A stretch of DNA of 64,000 nucleotides from DP-19 sp036496285 (GCA_036496285.1 DASXLI010000030.1:1-64000), one strand, 5' to 3'; positions 51,911-60,818 are shown, numbered from the stretch's first letter. The notes: a model not told the origin generated them from the letters alone. Numbers and translations: made by a program.

Positions 51911-52159
51911 ATGGACGTCAAACGCCACGACCACAAATGGCTGGTGCGGTGGATGACGAGTGCCGGAACGGAATCCGCGCTTTTCCGCGACGCCCCGCCG
52001 GGCGACCTGTGCGCACACTGCGATGACCGTGGCGCATGGACTACAGTCTCGGACATGCGTCCGATGCCGGAGGCAAATTTCGTCCATATGTGCTGGCGCT
52101 GCGGGACGACGACGGCCCACGCCGAGCTCCGGGTGACGGCGCGGAGCATCGGCGACTAG
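51911..52159 (+). CDS. Small zinc-ribbon-like protein of unknown function
   Basis: 82 residues from ATG 51911 (an in-frame ATG at 51821 would give 112). Two knuckles, CAHC and CWRC, separated by about 30 residues suggest one zinc site. The rest is Trp/His-rich and soluble. No family recognised. The hydrolase gene starts 16 bases after the stop. Start 51911 is preferred because the longer form would run through the sigma54 promoter sequence. Confidence 0.55.
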   Translation: MDVKRHDHKWLVRWMTSAGTESALFRDAPPGDLCAHCDDRGAWTTVSDMRPMPEANFVHMCWRCGTTTAHAELRVTARSIGD

Positions 52160-52175
52160 GGCAGGTGGAGACGCG

Positions 52176-53072
52176 GTGATGGAGCGAGCCGAGATCATCC
52201 TCCACGGCCATCGATTCAGCTATCGACGTGCCGGGGACGGCCCTCTCATGGTCCTCCTCCACGGGATCGCGGGAAGCGCCGCGACGTGGGAAGACGTGAT
52301 CCCCCGCTTGAGTGCCCACTGCCGCGTGATCGCTCCGGATCTCCTCGGCCACGGCTACTCGGCGAAGCCGCGAGGGGACTACTCGCTCGGTGCCTACGCG
52401 AACGGGATTCGCGACCTTCTCGGAGCGCTCGGTGAGGAGCGCGGCACGATCGTCGGGCATTCGCTCGGCGGCGGTGTGGCCTTGCAGTTCGCCTACCAGT
52501 TCCCGGAGCGTTGTGAGCGCCTCGTGTTGGTCTCCAGTGGCGGCCTCGGGCGCGAGCTCCACCCACTTCTCCGGGCGGCGGCCCTCCCCGGGGCCGAGGT
52601 CGTCCTCCCGTGGCTTTGCCAGGCCGGACGCCGCGGTGTCGGCACGGTTGCGCACGCGCTCGGCCGCCTTGGCTTCCGCGCCAGCGCCGATCTCGAAGAG
52701 ATATGGGGGAGCTTCATCTCGCTCGACGACCCCGCCGCGCGCCAGGCGTTCCTGCACACCGTGCGAGGGATCATCGACGTTGGCGGGCAGCGTGTGAGCG
52801 CGGACGACCGGCTCTATCTGGCCGCCAGGCTCCCGACCTTGATCATCTGGGGCGAGCGCGATCCGCTGATCCCCGTCCAGCACGCGTATGCGGCCCATCA
52901 GAAGATCGAGGGGAGCCGGCTCGAGGTCTTCCCCGCCGCCGGGCACTTCCCGTACCGCGACGACCCGGAGCGCTTTGCGGCGGCTCTGCTCCGGTTCCTG
53001 CGGGAGACGGCGCCGATGCCGGTCGATGAGGAGCATTGGCGCCGTCAGCTGCAGTCGCCCGCGCCGCGCTGA
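52176..53072 (+). CDS. Alpha/beta hydrolase
   Basis: 298 residues; GTG at 52176 or ATG at 52179, with GGAG at 52167-52170. Classical fold: VLLHGIAGSAATW, nucleophile VGHSLGGGVAL, Asp in IIWGERDPLIPV and His in AAGHFPY. No signal peptide. An esterase, C-C hydrolase or haloalkane-type function cannot be told apart. It lies between the zinc-ribbon gene and hypA, 10 bases from the latter. Confidence 0.87.
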   Translation: MMERAEIILHGHRFSYRRAGDGPLMVLLHGIAGSAATWEDVIPRLSAHCRVIAPDLLGHGYSAKPRGDYSLGAYANGIRDLLGALGEERGTIVGHSLGGGVALQFAYQFPERCERLVLVSSGGLGRELHPLLRAAALPGAEVVLPWLCQAGRRGVGTVAHALGRLGFRASADLEEIWGSFISLDDPAARQAFLHTVRGIIDVGGQRVSADDRLYLAARLPTLIIWGERDPLIPVQHAYAAHQKIEGSRLEVFPAAGHFPYRDDPERFAAALLRFLRETAPMPVDEEHWRRQLQSPAPR

Positions 53073-53082
53073 GCGAACGACC

Positions 53083-53430
53083 ATGCACGAGTCCGCTCTC
53101 GCCCAGAAGATCCTCGACGTCGTGTTGGCGCGCGCCGGCCTCGAGCACGCGCGCCGTGTCCACGTGGTGCGCGGCTGGGTTGCCGAGACGGAGTCGCTCG
53201 CGCCGCAGAGTCTGGCCTTTCACTTCGAGGCGCGGGCGCGCGGAACGATCGCCGAGGGCGCACGGCTCGAGCTCCGACTCGTCCACGTCGAGGCCCGCTG
53301 CCGGCCGTGTGGCGGAACATATGCGCCGGAGCATCATCTGCTTCTCTGCCCGACGTGCGGCAGCACCGACGCCGACCTCCTCGGGCCGACGGGCATCGCC
53401 ATCGAGTCCCTCGACGTCGCGGACTGCTGA
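53083..53430 (+). CDS. hypA: Hydrogenase nickel-incorporation protein HypA
   Basis: 115 residues starting MHES, where His2 is the nickel ligand. The zinc site is CRPC...CPTC near residues 73-94, and the N-terminal SALAQKILDVVL helix is typical. It inserts nickel with HypB. hypFCDE and the hydrogenase are 19 kb to the left. hypB is not found here, so this copy is split from its partners. The stop is followed by the convergent exporter genes. Confidence 0.93.
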   Translation: MHESALAQKILDVVLARAGLEHARRVHVVRGWVAETESLAPQSLAFHFEARARGTIAEGARLELRLVHVEARCRPCGGTYAPEHHLLLCPTCGSTDADLLGPTGIAIESLDVADC

Positions 53431-53459
53431 AGCTCGCCGGCCGTCGCGCACCTCGACAC

Positions 53460-54596
53460 TCAGTGGATCTGCTTGCGGAAGAGGCGCGTCGCCGAGCTCA
53501 GGATCACGATGCCGAAGAGGAGCAGGATCGCCGCGTCCACGCGCAGCTCCGTCCAGCCGACGCCCTTCAGGAAGATGCCGCGCACGATCGTGATGTAGTA
53601 CCGCAGCGGCACGACGTAGGTGAGCTTTTGCACGAGGGGCGGCATGCTGGCGATCGGGAAGATGAAGCCCGAGAAGAACAGGTTCGGCAGGAAGATGAAC
53701 TGCGCGGCCATCGCGGCCTGCTGCTGGGTGTTCGACAGCGCCGAGGCGGTGAGGCCCATGCCGAGGCAGGTGATGATGAACAGGCCCGTGAGCCCGAGCA
53801 GGAGCGGAAGGCTGCCGCGGATCGGCACCGCGAACCACGTCGTGCCGACCAGGATCACGACCGCCACGTTGACGTACCCGAGGCCGACGAATGGAATCGC
53901 CTTCCCGAGGATCAGCTCGTAGGCACGGATCGGGGTGACGATGAGCTGCTCCATCGTGCCCCGCTCCTTCTCGCGGACGACGGCCATGGCGGTGAGGAGC
54001 ACCATCGATTCCATCAGCAGAACGCAGATGATCCCGGGCACCATGAAGCTCACGCTCCGCAGCTCGGGATTGAACCAGACGCGCGGCTCCACCGTCACGG
54101 CGGGCGACGGAACCGCGCGCGCCGCGCCGGTCGCGTCGACGAAACGCACGTCGATCGCCTGGGTCGCGGTCACCTGCTCGAGATACGAGACGGCGATCAT
54201 CGCGGTGTTGGAGTTGCTGCCGTCGATGGCTGCCATCACCTGGGCAGGCTCCTGGCGTCGCAGCTGCTGCGCGAAGTCCGGAGGGATCACCAGCGCCACC
54301 CGGACGGTGCCGCGGTCGAGCAGTCGGTCGACGTCGCTGATGCCGCCGCACTGCGCGCGGACGCGGAAGTAGCCGCTGCGCTCGAGCTGCTCGACGTAGG
54401 CGCGGCTCTCGGCGGAGTGGCTGTAGTCGCAGGCCGCGAGCTCGATGTTGTCGATGTCGGTCGCGACGACGTAGCCAAAGATGAGGAGCTCGAGGACGGG
54501 CATCATGAGCACGAGCCCGAACATGCGCCGGTCGCGGCGGATCTGCACGAGCTCCTTTCCGACGACGGCGAGGATGCGGCGGAGAGTGGTGCGCAT
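53460..54596 (-). CDS. ABC-2 type exporter permease (YhhJ-like), second copy
   Basis: 378 residues. One N-terminal helix, a large periplasmic domain (about 50-180), then five helices. The conserved VVREKERGTMEQLIVTPI loop and FIFPIASMPPLVQKLTYVVPLRYY ending are those of drug/lipid-exporting ABC-2 permeases. It pairs with the next permease to form the membrane pore. Last gene of a five-gene minus-strand operon. Confidence 0.92.
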   Translation of the reverse strand: MRTTLRRILAVVGKELVQIRRDRRMFGLVLMMPVLELLIFGYVVATDIDNIELAACDYSHSAESRAYVEQLERSGYFRVRAQCGGISDVDRLLDRGTVRVALVIPPDFAQQLRRQEPAQVMAAIDGSNSNTAMIAVSYLEQVTATQAIDVRFVDATGAARAVPSPAVTVEPRVWFNPELRSVSFMVPGIICVLLMESMVLLTAMAVVREKERGTMEQLIVTPIRAYELILGKAIPFVGLGYVNVAVVILVGTTWFAVPIRGSLPLLLGLTGLFIITCLGMGLTASALSNTQQQAAMAAQFIFLPNLFFSGFIFPIASMPPLVQKLTYVVPLRYYITIVRGIFLKGVGWTELRVDAAILLLFGIVILSSATRLFRKQIH

Positions 54597-54603
54597 GGTC
54601 GGC

Positions 54604-55740
54604 CTAGTCCAGCCGGCTCCGGACCCGGGCGGTGCTGAGCGACACGATCACGGTATCGAAGACGCACAGGAGGAGCGCCTCCGGCCACAGCACGGCGAGG
54701 CCGATGCGTTTCAGATAGACGCCGCGGATCGCGGTGACGAAATAGCGCCCGGGGAAGAGGTAGGTGATGGCCTGGATCGGCACCGGCATGTTCTCGATCG
54801 GGAAGACGAAGCCGGAGAGCAGGACCGCCGGGAGGAGGGAGACGAACATCGCCGTGAGCATGGCCGTCTGCATGTTCTCGGCGACGGTCGACACGAAGAC
54901 CCCGATGCCGAGCGAGCCGATCAGGTACAGCACCGCGAAGAGCGCGAGCTGGAGCAGGCTCCCCTTGATCGGGACGGCGAAGAGCACGTAGCCCGCAACG
55001 ACGATGATCACGAGGTCGAGGAACGCGATCAGCACGTACGGGACGATCTTGCCGACGATCATCTCGAACGGCCGGATCGGTGACACCAGGATCTGCTCGA
55101 TGGTGCCGCGCTCCTTCTCCTTCACGATGCTGAGCGCGGTGAGGAGGGCGCCGACGATCATCATGATCACCGCGATCACGCCGGGCACGATGAAGTTGAC
55201 GCTCTTCAACTCGGGGTTGTACCAGATGCGGCTGCGCACCTCGATCGGGGCAATCGCGGCGGGGTTCGCAGAGGTTCTGCCCGCGACGTAGCGGCTCACC
55301 ATCGCGAGCGTGTAGCCCTGGGAGATGGTCGCGGTATTGGCGTCGGTTCCGTCGATCAACACCTGGACCGATGTCGCCTCGTTGGCGCGCAGTCGACGGG
55401 CGAAATCCTGCGGCACGACGACGGCCGCCCGCGCCGCGTCGGTGAGCAGGTCGTGCTCGACCTCGCGCTCGTCGCGCGCGAACCGCACGGCCTGGAAGTA
55501 GCGGGACTGGAGCATCTGCTGGATGAGATCGCGACTCTCCGGGGTCTGGCTGTAGTCGAGGATCGTGATGGGGACATTGTCGACGTCGTAGCGGATGCCG
55601 TAGCCGTACATGATCAGCATGCTGAGCGGCCACAGGAAGGTGAGCAGCAAGCTGCGGCGGTCGCGCAGCACGTCGATGAACTCGCGACGCATGATCGCGC
55701 GGATCGTGCGCAGTGCGCGGTGCAGGCGCGGCAGGCTCAT
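54604..55740 (-). CDS. ABC-2 type exporter permease (YhhJ-like), first copy
   Basis: 378 residues from ATG at 55740 (ATGA overlap with the ATPase gene). Same plan as its neighbour: a large periplasmic loop, IVKEKERGTIEQILVSPI, and GFVFPIENMPVPIQAITYLFPGRYF. The two permeases are paralogs, probably forming a heterodimer. Confidence 0.92.
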   Translation of the reverse strand: MSLPRLHRALRTIRAIMRREFIDVLRDRRSLLLTFLWPLSMLIMYGYGIRYDVDNVPITILDYSQTPESRDLIQQMLQSRYFQAVRFARDEREVEHDLLTDAARAAVVVPQDFARRLRANEATSVQVLIDGTDANTATISQGYTLAMVSRYVAGRTSANPAAIAPIEVRSRIWYNPELKSVNFIVPGVIAVIMMIVGALLTALSIVKEKERGTIEQILVSPIRPFEMIVGKIVPYVLIAFLDLVIIVVAGYVLFAVPIKGSLLQLALFAVLYLIGSLGIGVFVSTVAENMQTAMLTAMFVSLLPAVLLSGFVFPIENMPVPIQAITYLFPGRYFVTAIRGVYLKRIGLAVLWPEALLLCVFDTVIVSLSTARVRSRLD

Positions 55741-56675
55741 GCGTGCTCCGCGCTTGCCTCGATGATCGCGACGAACGCGTCCTCGAGGGAGGGTTCGATG
55801 CGCTCGAGACGATGCAGGGCGATGGTGCGCGCCGCGAGACGGGAGGCGATCGCGACCCGCGCGCCGGTCTCGTCCGCTGCAGTTACGTGCAGCGTGTTGC
55901 CGAAGAGCGCCACGGCGGCGATCGCGGGCTCGGTCCGCAACGCGTCGTAGGCCCCCATCAGGTCGCCGCACTCGAGCTCGAAGAGGGCCCGCGCTACGTG
56001 GCGGCGTTTCAGCTCCGAGGGGCTACCGGACGCGACCAGCCGGGCGCCATAGATGAGCGCCAGCTCGTCGCAGTGCTCGGCCTCGTCCATGAAATGCGTC
56101 GTGACGAACACGGTGGTGCCGCCGACCGCCAGGTCGCCGATCATCTCCCAGAAGTTGCGGCGTGATGCGGGATCGACGCCCGAGGTGGGCTCGTCGAGGA
56201 AGAGGATCGGCGGCTCGTGCAGGATCGAGCAGCCGAGCGCCAGCCGCTGGCGCCAGCCGCCCGCGAGCTCGGAGGTCAGCGCGTCGCGGCGCGTCTGCAG
56301 GCCGGCCATCTCGAGCGCCCAGGCGACGCGCGCCTCGCGGTGTCGGCCGCGGACGTCGTAGACGTCGGCGAAGAATCGCAGGTTCTCCGCGACGGTCAGG
56401 TCCTCGTAGAGCGAGAAGCGTTGCGACATGTAGCCGATGCGGCTCTTCACCTGCTCGGTCTCACGTGTGACGTCGTATCCGCCGACGACGGCGCGGCCGC
56501 TCGACGGGCGCAGGATGCCGCACAGCATCTTGATCGTGGTCGACTTCCCGGCGCCGTTCGGCCCGAGGAAGCCGAAGATGGTTCCGGGCTCGACGCGCAG
56601 ATCGACGTGATCGACGGCGACGAAATCGCCGAAGACCCGGGTGAGCCCCTCGGCCTCGACCACGCCGGCGCTCAT
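55737..56675 (-). CDS. ABC exporter ATP-binding protein, second copy
   Basis: 312 residues. Walker A GPNGAGKST, a degenerate signature SELAGGWRQRLALGC, Walker B ILFLDEPTSGVDP and the H-loop VTTHFMDEAE. The C-terminal 80 residues form the regulatory domain of drug-type ABC-2 ATPases. Overlaps its neighbours by ATGA on both sides. Confidence 0.93.
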   Translation of the reverse strand: MSAGVVEAEGLTRVFGDFVAVDHVDLRVEPGTIFGFLGPNGAGKSTTIKMLCGILRPSSGRAVVGGYDVTRETEQVKSRIGYMSQRFSLYEDLTVAENLRFFADVYDVRGRHREARVAWALEMAGLQTRRDALTSELAGGWRQRLALGCSILHEPPILFLDEPTSGVDPASRRNFWEMIGDLAVGGTTVFVTTHFMDEAEHCDELALIYGARLVASGSPSELKRRHVARALFELECGDLMGAYDALRTEPAIAAVALFGNTLHVTAADETGARVAIASRLAARTIALHRLERIEPSLEDAFVAIIEASAEHA

Positions 56676-57613
56676 GCGCCGCTCGGGCTCCCGGGACGCA
56701 TGTAGGCGAGGAAGACGTCCTCCAGCGAGGGCTCGGCGACGCGCCAATCCTCGACGGTGACGCCTGCGGCCCGGATGCGGGCGAGAGCATCGGCCGGAAC
56801 CAGCCCGGCGCGCGGCACGGTGACGTGCAGGCGGTCGCCGAAGCGGGTCGTGTTCTCGAAGCGCGCGACCCGCCGCAGGGCCTGCGCCGCGACCCGTGGC
56901 TGCGCGGTGCGAAAATCGAGCACGGCAACGCCGAGCTCGTGCTTGAGCGCCGCCGGCGGTCCGCACGCGATCACCCGGCCGTCGAGCAGGTACCCGACGC
57001 GGCTGCAGCGCTCCGCCTCGTCCATGTAGGGCGTCGAGAGCAGGATGGTCGAGCCCTCCCGCAGCAGATCGTAGAGGATCAGCCAGAAGTCGCGCCGGGA
57101 GAGCGGATCGACACCGATCGTGGGCTCGTCGAGAAGCAGGATGCGCGGCTCGTGGATCAGGCACGCCGCGAGCGCGAGCTTCTGCTTCATCCCGCCCGAG
57201 AGGTCGCGCGCCAGCCGGTGCTGGAACGGACCGAGACGGCTGAACTCGAGCAGCCGGGCGATGCGGCGGCGCCGGTCGCCCGGCGCCACGCCCCAGATCT
57301 CCGCGACGTAGAGGAGGTTCTCGAGGACGGTGAGGGTCTCGGAGAGACTGAAGCGCTGCGACATGTAGCCGATCCGGCTCTGGACGGCCGCGGGATCGCG
57401 CGTGACGTCGATGCCGTCGACGGTCGCCGCGCCACCGCTCGGCAGGAGCAGGCAGGCGAAGATGCGCAGCAAGGTCGTCTTGCCGGAGCCGTCGGGCCCG
57501 ACGAGGCCGAACAGCTCGCCGGGCGCGACCTCGAGCGACACATCGCGAAGCGCCTCGGTCGTTCCGCGGCGCTTCGCGAGATGGGCTGCGGAGATGACGG
57601 GAGCCGCGGACAT
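56672..57613 (-). CDS. ABC exporter ATP-binding protein, first copy
   Basis: 313 residues from ATG at 57613. Walker A is GPDGSGKTT, signature RDLSGGMKQKLALA, Walker B ILLLDEPTIGVDP, then STPYMDEAE, where the H-loop His is replaced by Pro-Tyr. Together with the second ATPase this corresponds to the two fused ATPase halves of RbbA. The loss of the H-loop His suggests one impaired catalytic site, common in heterodimeric ABC pairs. Confidence 0.92.
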   Translation of the reverse strand: MSAAPVISAAHLAKRRGTTEALRDVSLEVAPGELFGLVGPDGSGKTTLLRIFACLLLPSGGAATVDGIDVTRDPAAVQSRIGYMSQRFSLSETLTVLENLLYVAEIWGVAPGDRRRRIARLLEFSRLGPFQHRLARDLSGGMKQKLALAACLIHEPRILLLDEPTIGVDPLSRRDFWLILYDLLREGSTILLSTPYMDEAERCSRVGYLLDGRVIACGPPAALKHELGVAVLDFRTAQPRVAAQALRRVARFENTTRFGDRLHVTVPRAGLVPADALARIRAAGVTVEDWRVAEPSLEDVFLAYMRPGSPSGA

Positions 57614-57617
57614 GCGA

Positions 57618-58646
57618 TCAGCTGGGCTCGTGGTCGAGCGGGATGACGGCATCGGCGGGCATGCCGGGCTTGAGCGCCTCGTGGCGCGTCTGCAGGTCGA
57701 CGCGCACCCGGTAGACGAGCTTCACGCGCTCGTCGGGGGTCTGGATGTTCTTGGGGGTGAACTCGGCGCGGTCGGCAATGAAGGTCACCGTGCCGGCGAA
57801 GGGCTGGTCCGGGAACGAGTCGATGGTGACCGATGCCGGCATGCCGAGATGGATCTTCCCGAGGTCACGCTCGCCGACGTAGACGTTGACCCACGGGCGC
57901 GCCAGATCGCCGATGGTCACGATCGACGTCCCGGGCTGGACCATCTCGCCGGCTTCACGGCTCTTCGTGAGCACGCGTCCGGCGGCGGGCGCCATGAGCC
58001 GGCAACGCGCGAGGTTGAGCTCGGCGATCTCGAGCTCCTTGCCGGCGCGCTCCAGCTCGGCGTGCGCCTGCTCGATCTCCTCGGTGCGGAAGCCCTCGTG
58101 CAGGAGAGCGAGCTGCGCCCGCGCGCGATCGCGCGTTGCGCGCGCGCTCGCCAGTGCCGCCACGGCGTGGTCGCGCTCGCTCTGTGTGACGACCCCGCGG
58201 GACGCCAGGCTCACCGTCCGCTGGTGCTCGCGCTCCTGCACTTCGAGGTCGCGCTCGGCTGCCTCGAGCGCGGCGAGCGCCTGATCGACCTCCTGCGCGC
58301 GCGCGCCGCGCAACATCATCCGGTAGCGCGCGTCCGCCGCCGCCTTGGCCGCGCTCGCGCGCTCGACCTGCAGGCGGTACTCACGGTCGTCGAGCACGGC
58401 GACCGGCTCGCCCTTGTCGATCATCACGCCCTCGTCGACGCGGCGCTCGAGCATGCGACCGGGCACCTCGAACGCGACGTCCACCTGGGTCACCTCGATG
58501 ATGCCGGAGCCCCGGATCGCGGTCGCGCGCCCTTCGCGGTCGGTGTAGCCGCGCCACCCGATGACGCCGGCCCCGAGGAGACAGACGAGACCGATGACGC
58601 TGAGCGCGGTACGCCGACGCACTGTCCTGTCAGCCAACGTGGTCAT
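57618..58646 (-). CDS. HlyD/YhiI-type membrane-fusion protein
   Basis: 342 residues from ATG at 58646. One N-terminal membrane helix (about 13-30), biotinyl-lipoyl-like halves around VAFEVPGRMLERRVDEG and RLMAPAAGRVLTKSREAGEMV, and a long Ala/Glu/Arg-rich coiled coil between. It bridges the ABC exporter to an outer-membrane channel, which is not encoded here. First gene of the exporter operon. Confidence 0.93.
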   Translation of the reverse strand: MTTLADRTVRRRTALSVIGLVCLLGAGVIGWRGYTDREGRATAIRGSGIIEVTQVDVAFEVPGRMLERRVDEGVMIDKGEPVAVLDDREYRLQVERASAAKAAADARYRMMLRGARAQEVDQALAALEAAERDLEVQEREHQRTVSLASRGVVTQSERDHAVAALASARATRDRARAQLALLHEGFRTEEIEQAHAELERAGKELEIAELNLARCRLMAPAAGRVLTKSREAGEMVQPGTSIVTIGDLARPWVNVYVGERDLGKIHLGMPASVTIDSFPDQPFAGTVTFIADRAEFTPKNIQTPDERVKLVYRVRVDLQTRHEALKPGMPADAVIPLDHEPS

Positions 58647-58862
58647 TTCGGAGTCACTGCCGGTCCAAGTTCCATGCCGTGTCGGGCGCCACGGCGTCAC
58701 GTTCGGATGACGCGCCGGGGCTGGCTGGCTTGCGTCAGCCGATTCCGACGGTTGGCAAGGGGTCGAGGCGCCGTTCCCGACTCTGCGAACGCTTTGCGCC
58801 CCAGCCTGGGCAAAACGAGCGTGCTGCGTTGCTTCCGCGGCTCACACGCGGGTTCGGGCATT

Positions 58863-58878
58863 TGGCAAGAGACGTGCT
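58863..58878 (+). promoter_or_regulatory. Sigma54 -24/-12 promoter candidate for the cupredoxin-like operon
   Basis: TGGCAAG-AGAC-GTGCT: six of seven -24 and four of five -12 bases match, with GG-N10-GC spacing. The predicted start near 58889 is directly before AGGAGG (58891-58896) and the ATG at 58902. The rest of 58647-58901 shows no other feature. Confidence 0.55.
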
Positions 58879-58901
58879 TCTGGTGAGGCAAGGAGGCGGA
58901 C

Positions 58902-59678
58902 ATGGTCCTTCGCGAGCTTGGTAGTACGCATGGACGTTCCACGGGGTCGCCCATGCGAGGCGCGCTCGTCGGGCTTCTGGCGCTCACCGCGACGACGTTC
59001 CCCGCCGGGACGCGCGCCTGGGCCGAGCCTGCCGGCGTCGTAGCGGGGACGGTACGAGTGGCCGGCGCCGCGCCTGCCCGCCCGCCGCTGCCTGTCTTCA
59101 AGAACCACGAGGTCTGCGGCGACCGTGTGCCCGACGAGCGCTTGGTCGTCGGCCCGGCGGGCGGCGTGCGCTACGCGGTCGTGACGATCGAAGGGGTGCG
59201 CGGCGGCAAGAAGCCCGAGCGCGACGCCACGATCGTCCTCGACAACCGCGAGTGCCGCTTCCAACCGCACGTCCAGGTCGCCGAGGTGGGCCAGTGGCTC
59301 GAGATCCGGAACAGCGATCCGGTCTTGCACAACGCCGACGCCCGGATCGGCAACGAGACGCTCTTCAACGTGGCGCTGGCACCGGCGCGCCAGATCCGGC
59401 GGCCGTTTGCGCGGCCCGGTCTGATCGCGATCACGTGCGACGTCCGCCACACGTTCATGAGCGCGTTCATCGACGTCACCGCGGACCCCTACCACACAGT
59501 GACCGACGCTTACGGCGCGTACGAGATCCGCGATGTGCCCCCCGGACGCTACACGCTGCACGTATGGCACGAGGAGTTGGGAACGAAGACGCTCTCGATC
59601 ACGGTGAACGACGGCGGCACCGTCGTCACCGACGTCGAGTTCCCGGCGCCAGCACCGCCGAAGGAGCAATCGCCATGA
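58902..59678 (+). CDS. Exported cupredoxin-like / carboxypeptidase-regulatory-domain protein, copy 1
   Basis: 258 residues; AGGAGG 5 bases before the ATG fixes the start. Signal peptide to about residue 41. The body resembles MauL-like proteins: a cupredoxin fold with possible copper ligands His in VLHNADA and Cys/His/Met in CDVRHTFM, followed by a transthyretin-like CarboxypepD_reg repeat (YGAYEIRDVPPGRYTLHVWHEE). Periplasmic, probably copper-binding electron carrier or surface protein. The stop overlaps the next gene (ATGA). Confidence 0.8.
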   Translation: MVLRELGSTHGRSTGSPMRGALVGLLALTATTFPAGTRAWAEPAGVVAGTVRVAGAAPARPPLPVFKNHEVCGDRVPDERLVVGPAGGVRYAVVTIEGVRGGKKPERDATIVLDNRECRFQPHVQVAEVGQWLEIRNSDPVLHNADARIGNETLFNVALAPARQIRRPFARPGLIAITCDVRHTFMSAFIDVTADPYHTVTDAYGAYEIRDVPPGRYTLHVWHEELGTKTLSITVNDGGTVVTDVEFPAPAPPKEQSP

Positions 59679-60316
59679 CGACTACAGGGCTGCGCACGAG
59701 CACGCTGGCGATCATGCGGGGAGCCGCAGTGATCGCGACAGCGCTCACGGTGCTGACGGCAGTACCAGCGCGCGCGGGTGACAGCGGCGGCGTCAAGGGC
59801 ACGATCACGGCCGGCAAAGCCGCCGATCCCGTCGTCAATGCGGTGGTGATGCTCGAGGGACCGGCGGTCCCCGCCGCATCCGACGCGCCACACGTCGTCA
59901 TCGACCAGCGCGGCGACACCTTCATCCCGCGGGTGGTCGCGGTCGCGGTCGGAACCACGGTCGAGTTCGCGAACAGCGATCCACACCTCCACAACGTGTT
60001 CGCAATGAGCAAGGCGAAGCAGTTCGATCTCGGGATGTACCCACAGGGCGAGAAGAAGAGCGTCACCTTCGACATGCCCGGCGCCGTGCCCGTGCGCTGC
60101 AACGTGCATCCCGGCATGGATGCCTACGTCGTCGTCCATACGAACCCCTACGCGGCGGTGAGCGACGAGCGCGGCGTGTACGCGATCACGGGCGTGCCGG
60201 AGGGCAGCTATACGGCGCGCGTGTGGCACGAGCGGCTCCCCGAGCGGAAGATCCCGATCGTGGTGCGGAGCGGTCAGGTGCAGGCGCTCGATGTGCACCT
60301 CGACAAGGCCCCGTGA
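59675..60316 (+). CDS. Exported cupredoxin-like / carboxypeptidase-regulatory-domain protein, copy 2
   Basis: 213 residues. Signal peptide to about 36 (AVPARA). The same two-module plan as its upstream paralog: His in LHNVFAM, then CNVHPGM giving Cys, His and Met of a type-1 copper site, then RGVYAITGVPEGSYTARVWHE. The copper-ligand pattern is more complete than in copy 1. Both are coupled and presumably secreted together. Confidence 0.83.
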   Translation: MTTTGLRTSTLAIMRGAAVIATALTVLTAVPARAGDSGGVKGTITAGKAADPVVNAVVMLEGPAVPAASDAPHVVIDQRGDTFIPRVVAVAVGTTVEFANSDPHLHNVFAMSKAKQFDLGMYPQGEKKSVTFDMPGAVPVRCNVHPGMDAYVVVHTNPYAAVSDERGVYAITGVPEGSYTARVWHERLPERKIPIVVRSGQVQALDVHLDKAP

Positions 60317-60338
60317 CGCGGGAGCCTGCGGCGGCGCA

Positions 60339-60773
60339 ATGACAATGGATGGAGCAGCGCTGCTCCCTGAGGCGGTTCGATTGCGCGCCTCCTTGGACGT
60401 CACGTCGAAGGCCAGCACGATCCCCGATCTCGATCCCGTCGTCGTCTCGCAGTGGAGGACGGAGATCCAGGCGCTCCTGCGAGCCGCCGACCGGTTGGGG
60501 AGCGAGCTCACGGCGGACAAGTCCCAGCCGGAAATGTGCGCGGCGTGTCTCCTCGGCTTCGCGAAGAAGGACCTGCGATTCTTCGAGACGCTCGTCGAGG
60601 CGTTTCTCGAGGGACTGAAGGGCCGAACGAGCTCTCCTTCCGGGCATGCGGGGGCCCGGCTGTGGGAGGAGGCACGGAGGCTGCATTGGAAGCTCGAGTT
60701 CATCCTGACGATCGCCAATCCCTGCGAGCATCAGCGGGCATGTCGCGAGCCATATTCCGATCCGCGGGAATAG
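60339..60773 (+). CDS. Hypothetical protein
   Basis: 144 residues from ATG 60339. Helical and soluble, with a CAACLLGFAKKDLRFFETLVEAFLEGL middle section and several cysteines but no recognised motif or signal peptide. It sits between the cupredoxin pair and the CBS protein on the same strand, 22 bases from the former, and is probably part of the same transcript. Function unknown. Confidence 0.6.
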   Translation: MTMDGAALLPEAVRLRASLDVTSKASTIPDLDPVVVSQWRTEIQALLRAADRLGSELTADKSQPEMCAACLLGFAKKDLRFFETLVEAFLEGLKGRTSSPSGHAGARLWEEARRLHWKLEFILTIANPCEHQRACREPYSDPRE

Positions 60774-60818
60774 GCCCGGCCCGCTGCGCCGTCGGATTCC
60801 CGCTTCTGGGAACGACAC

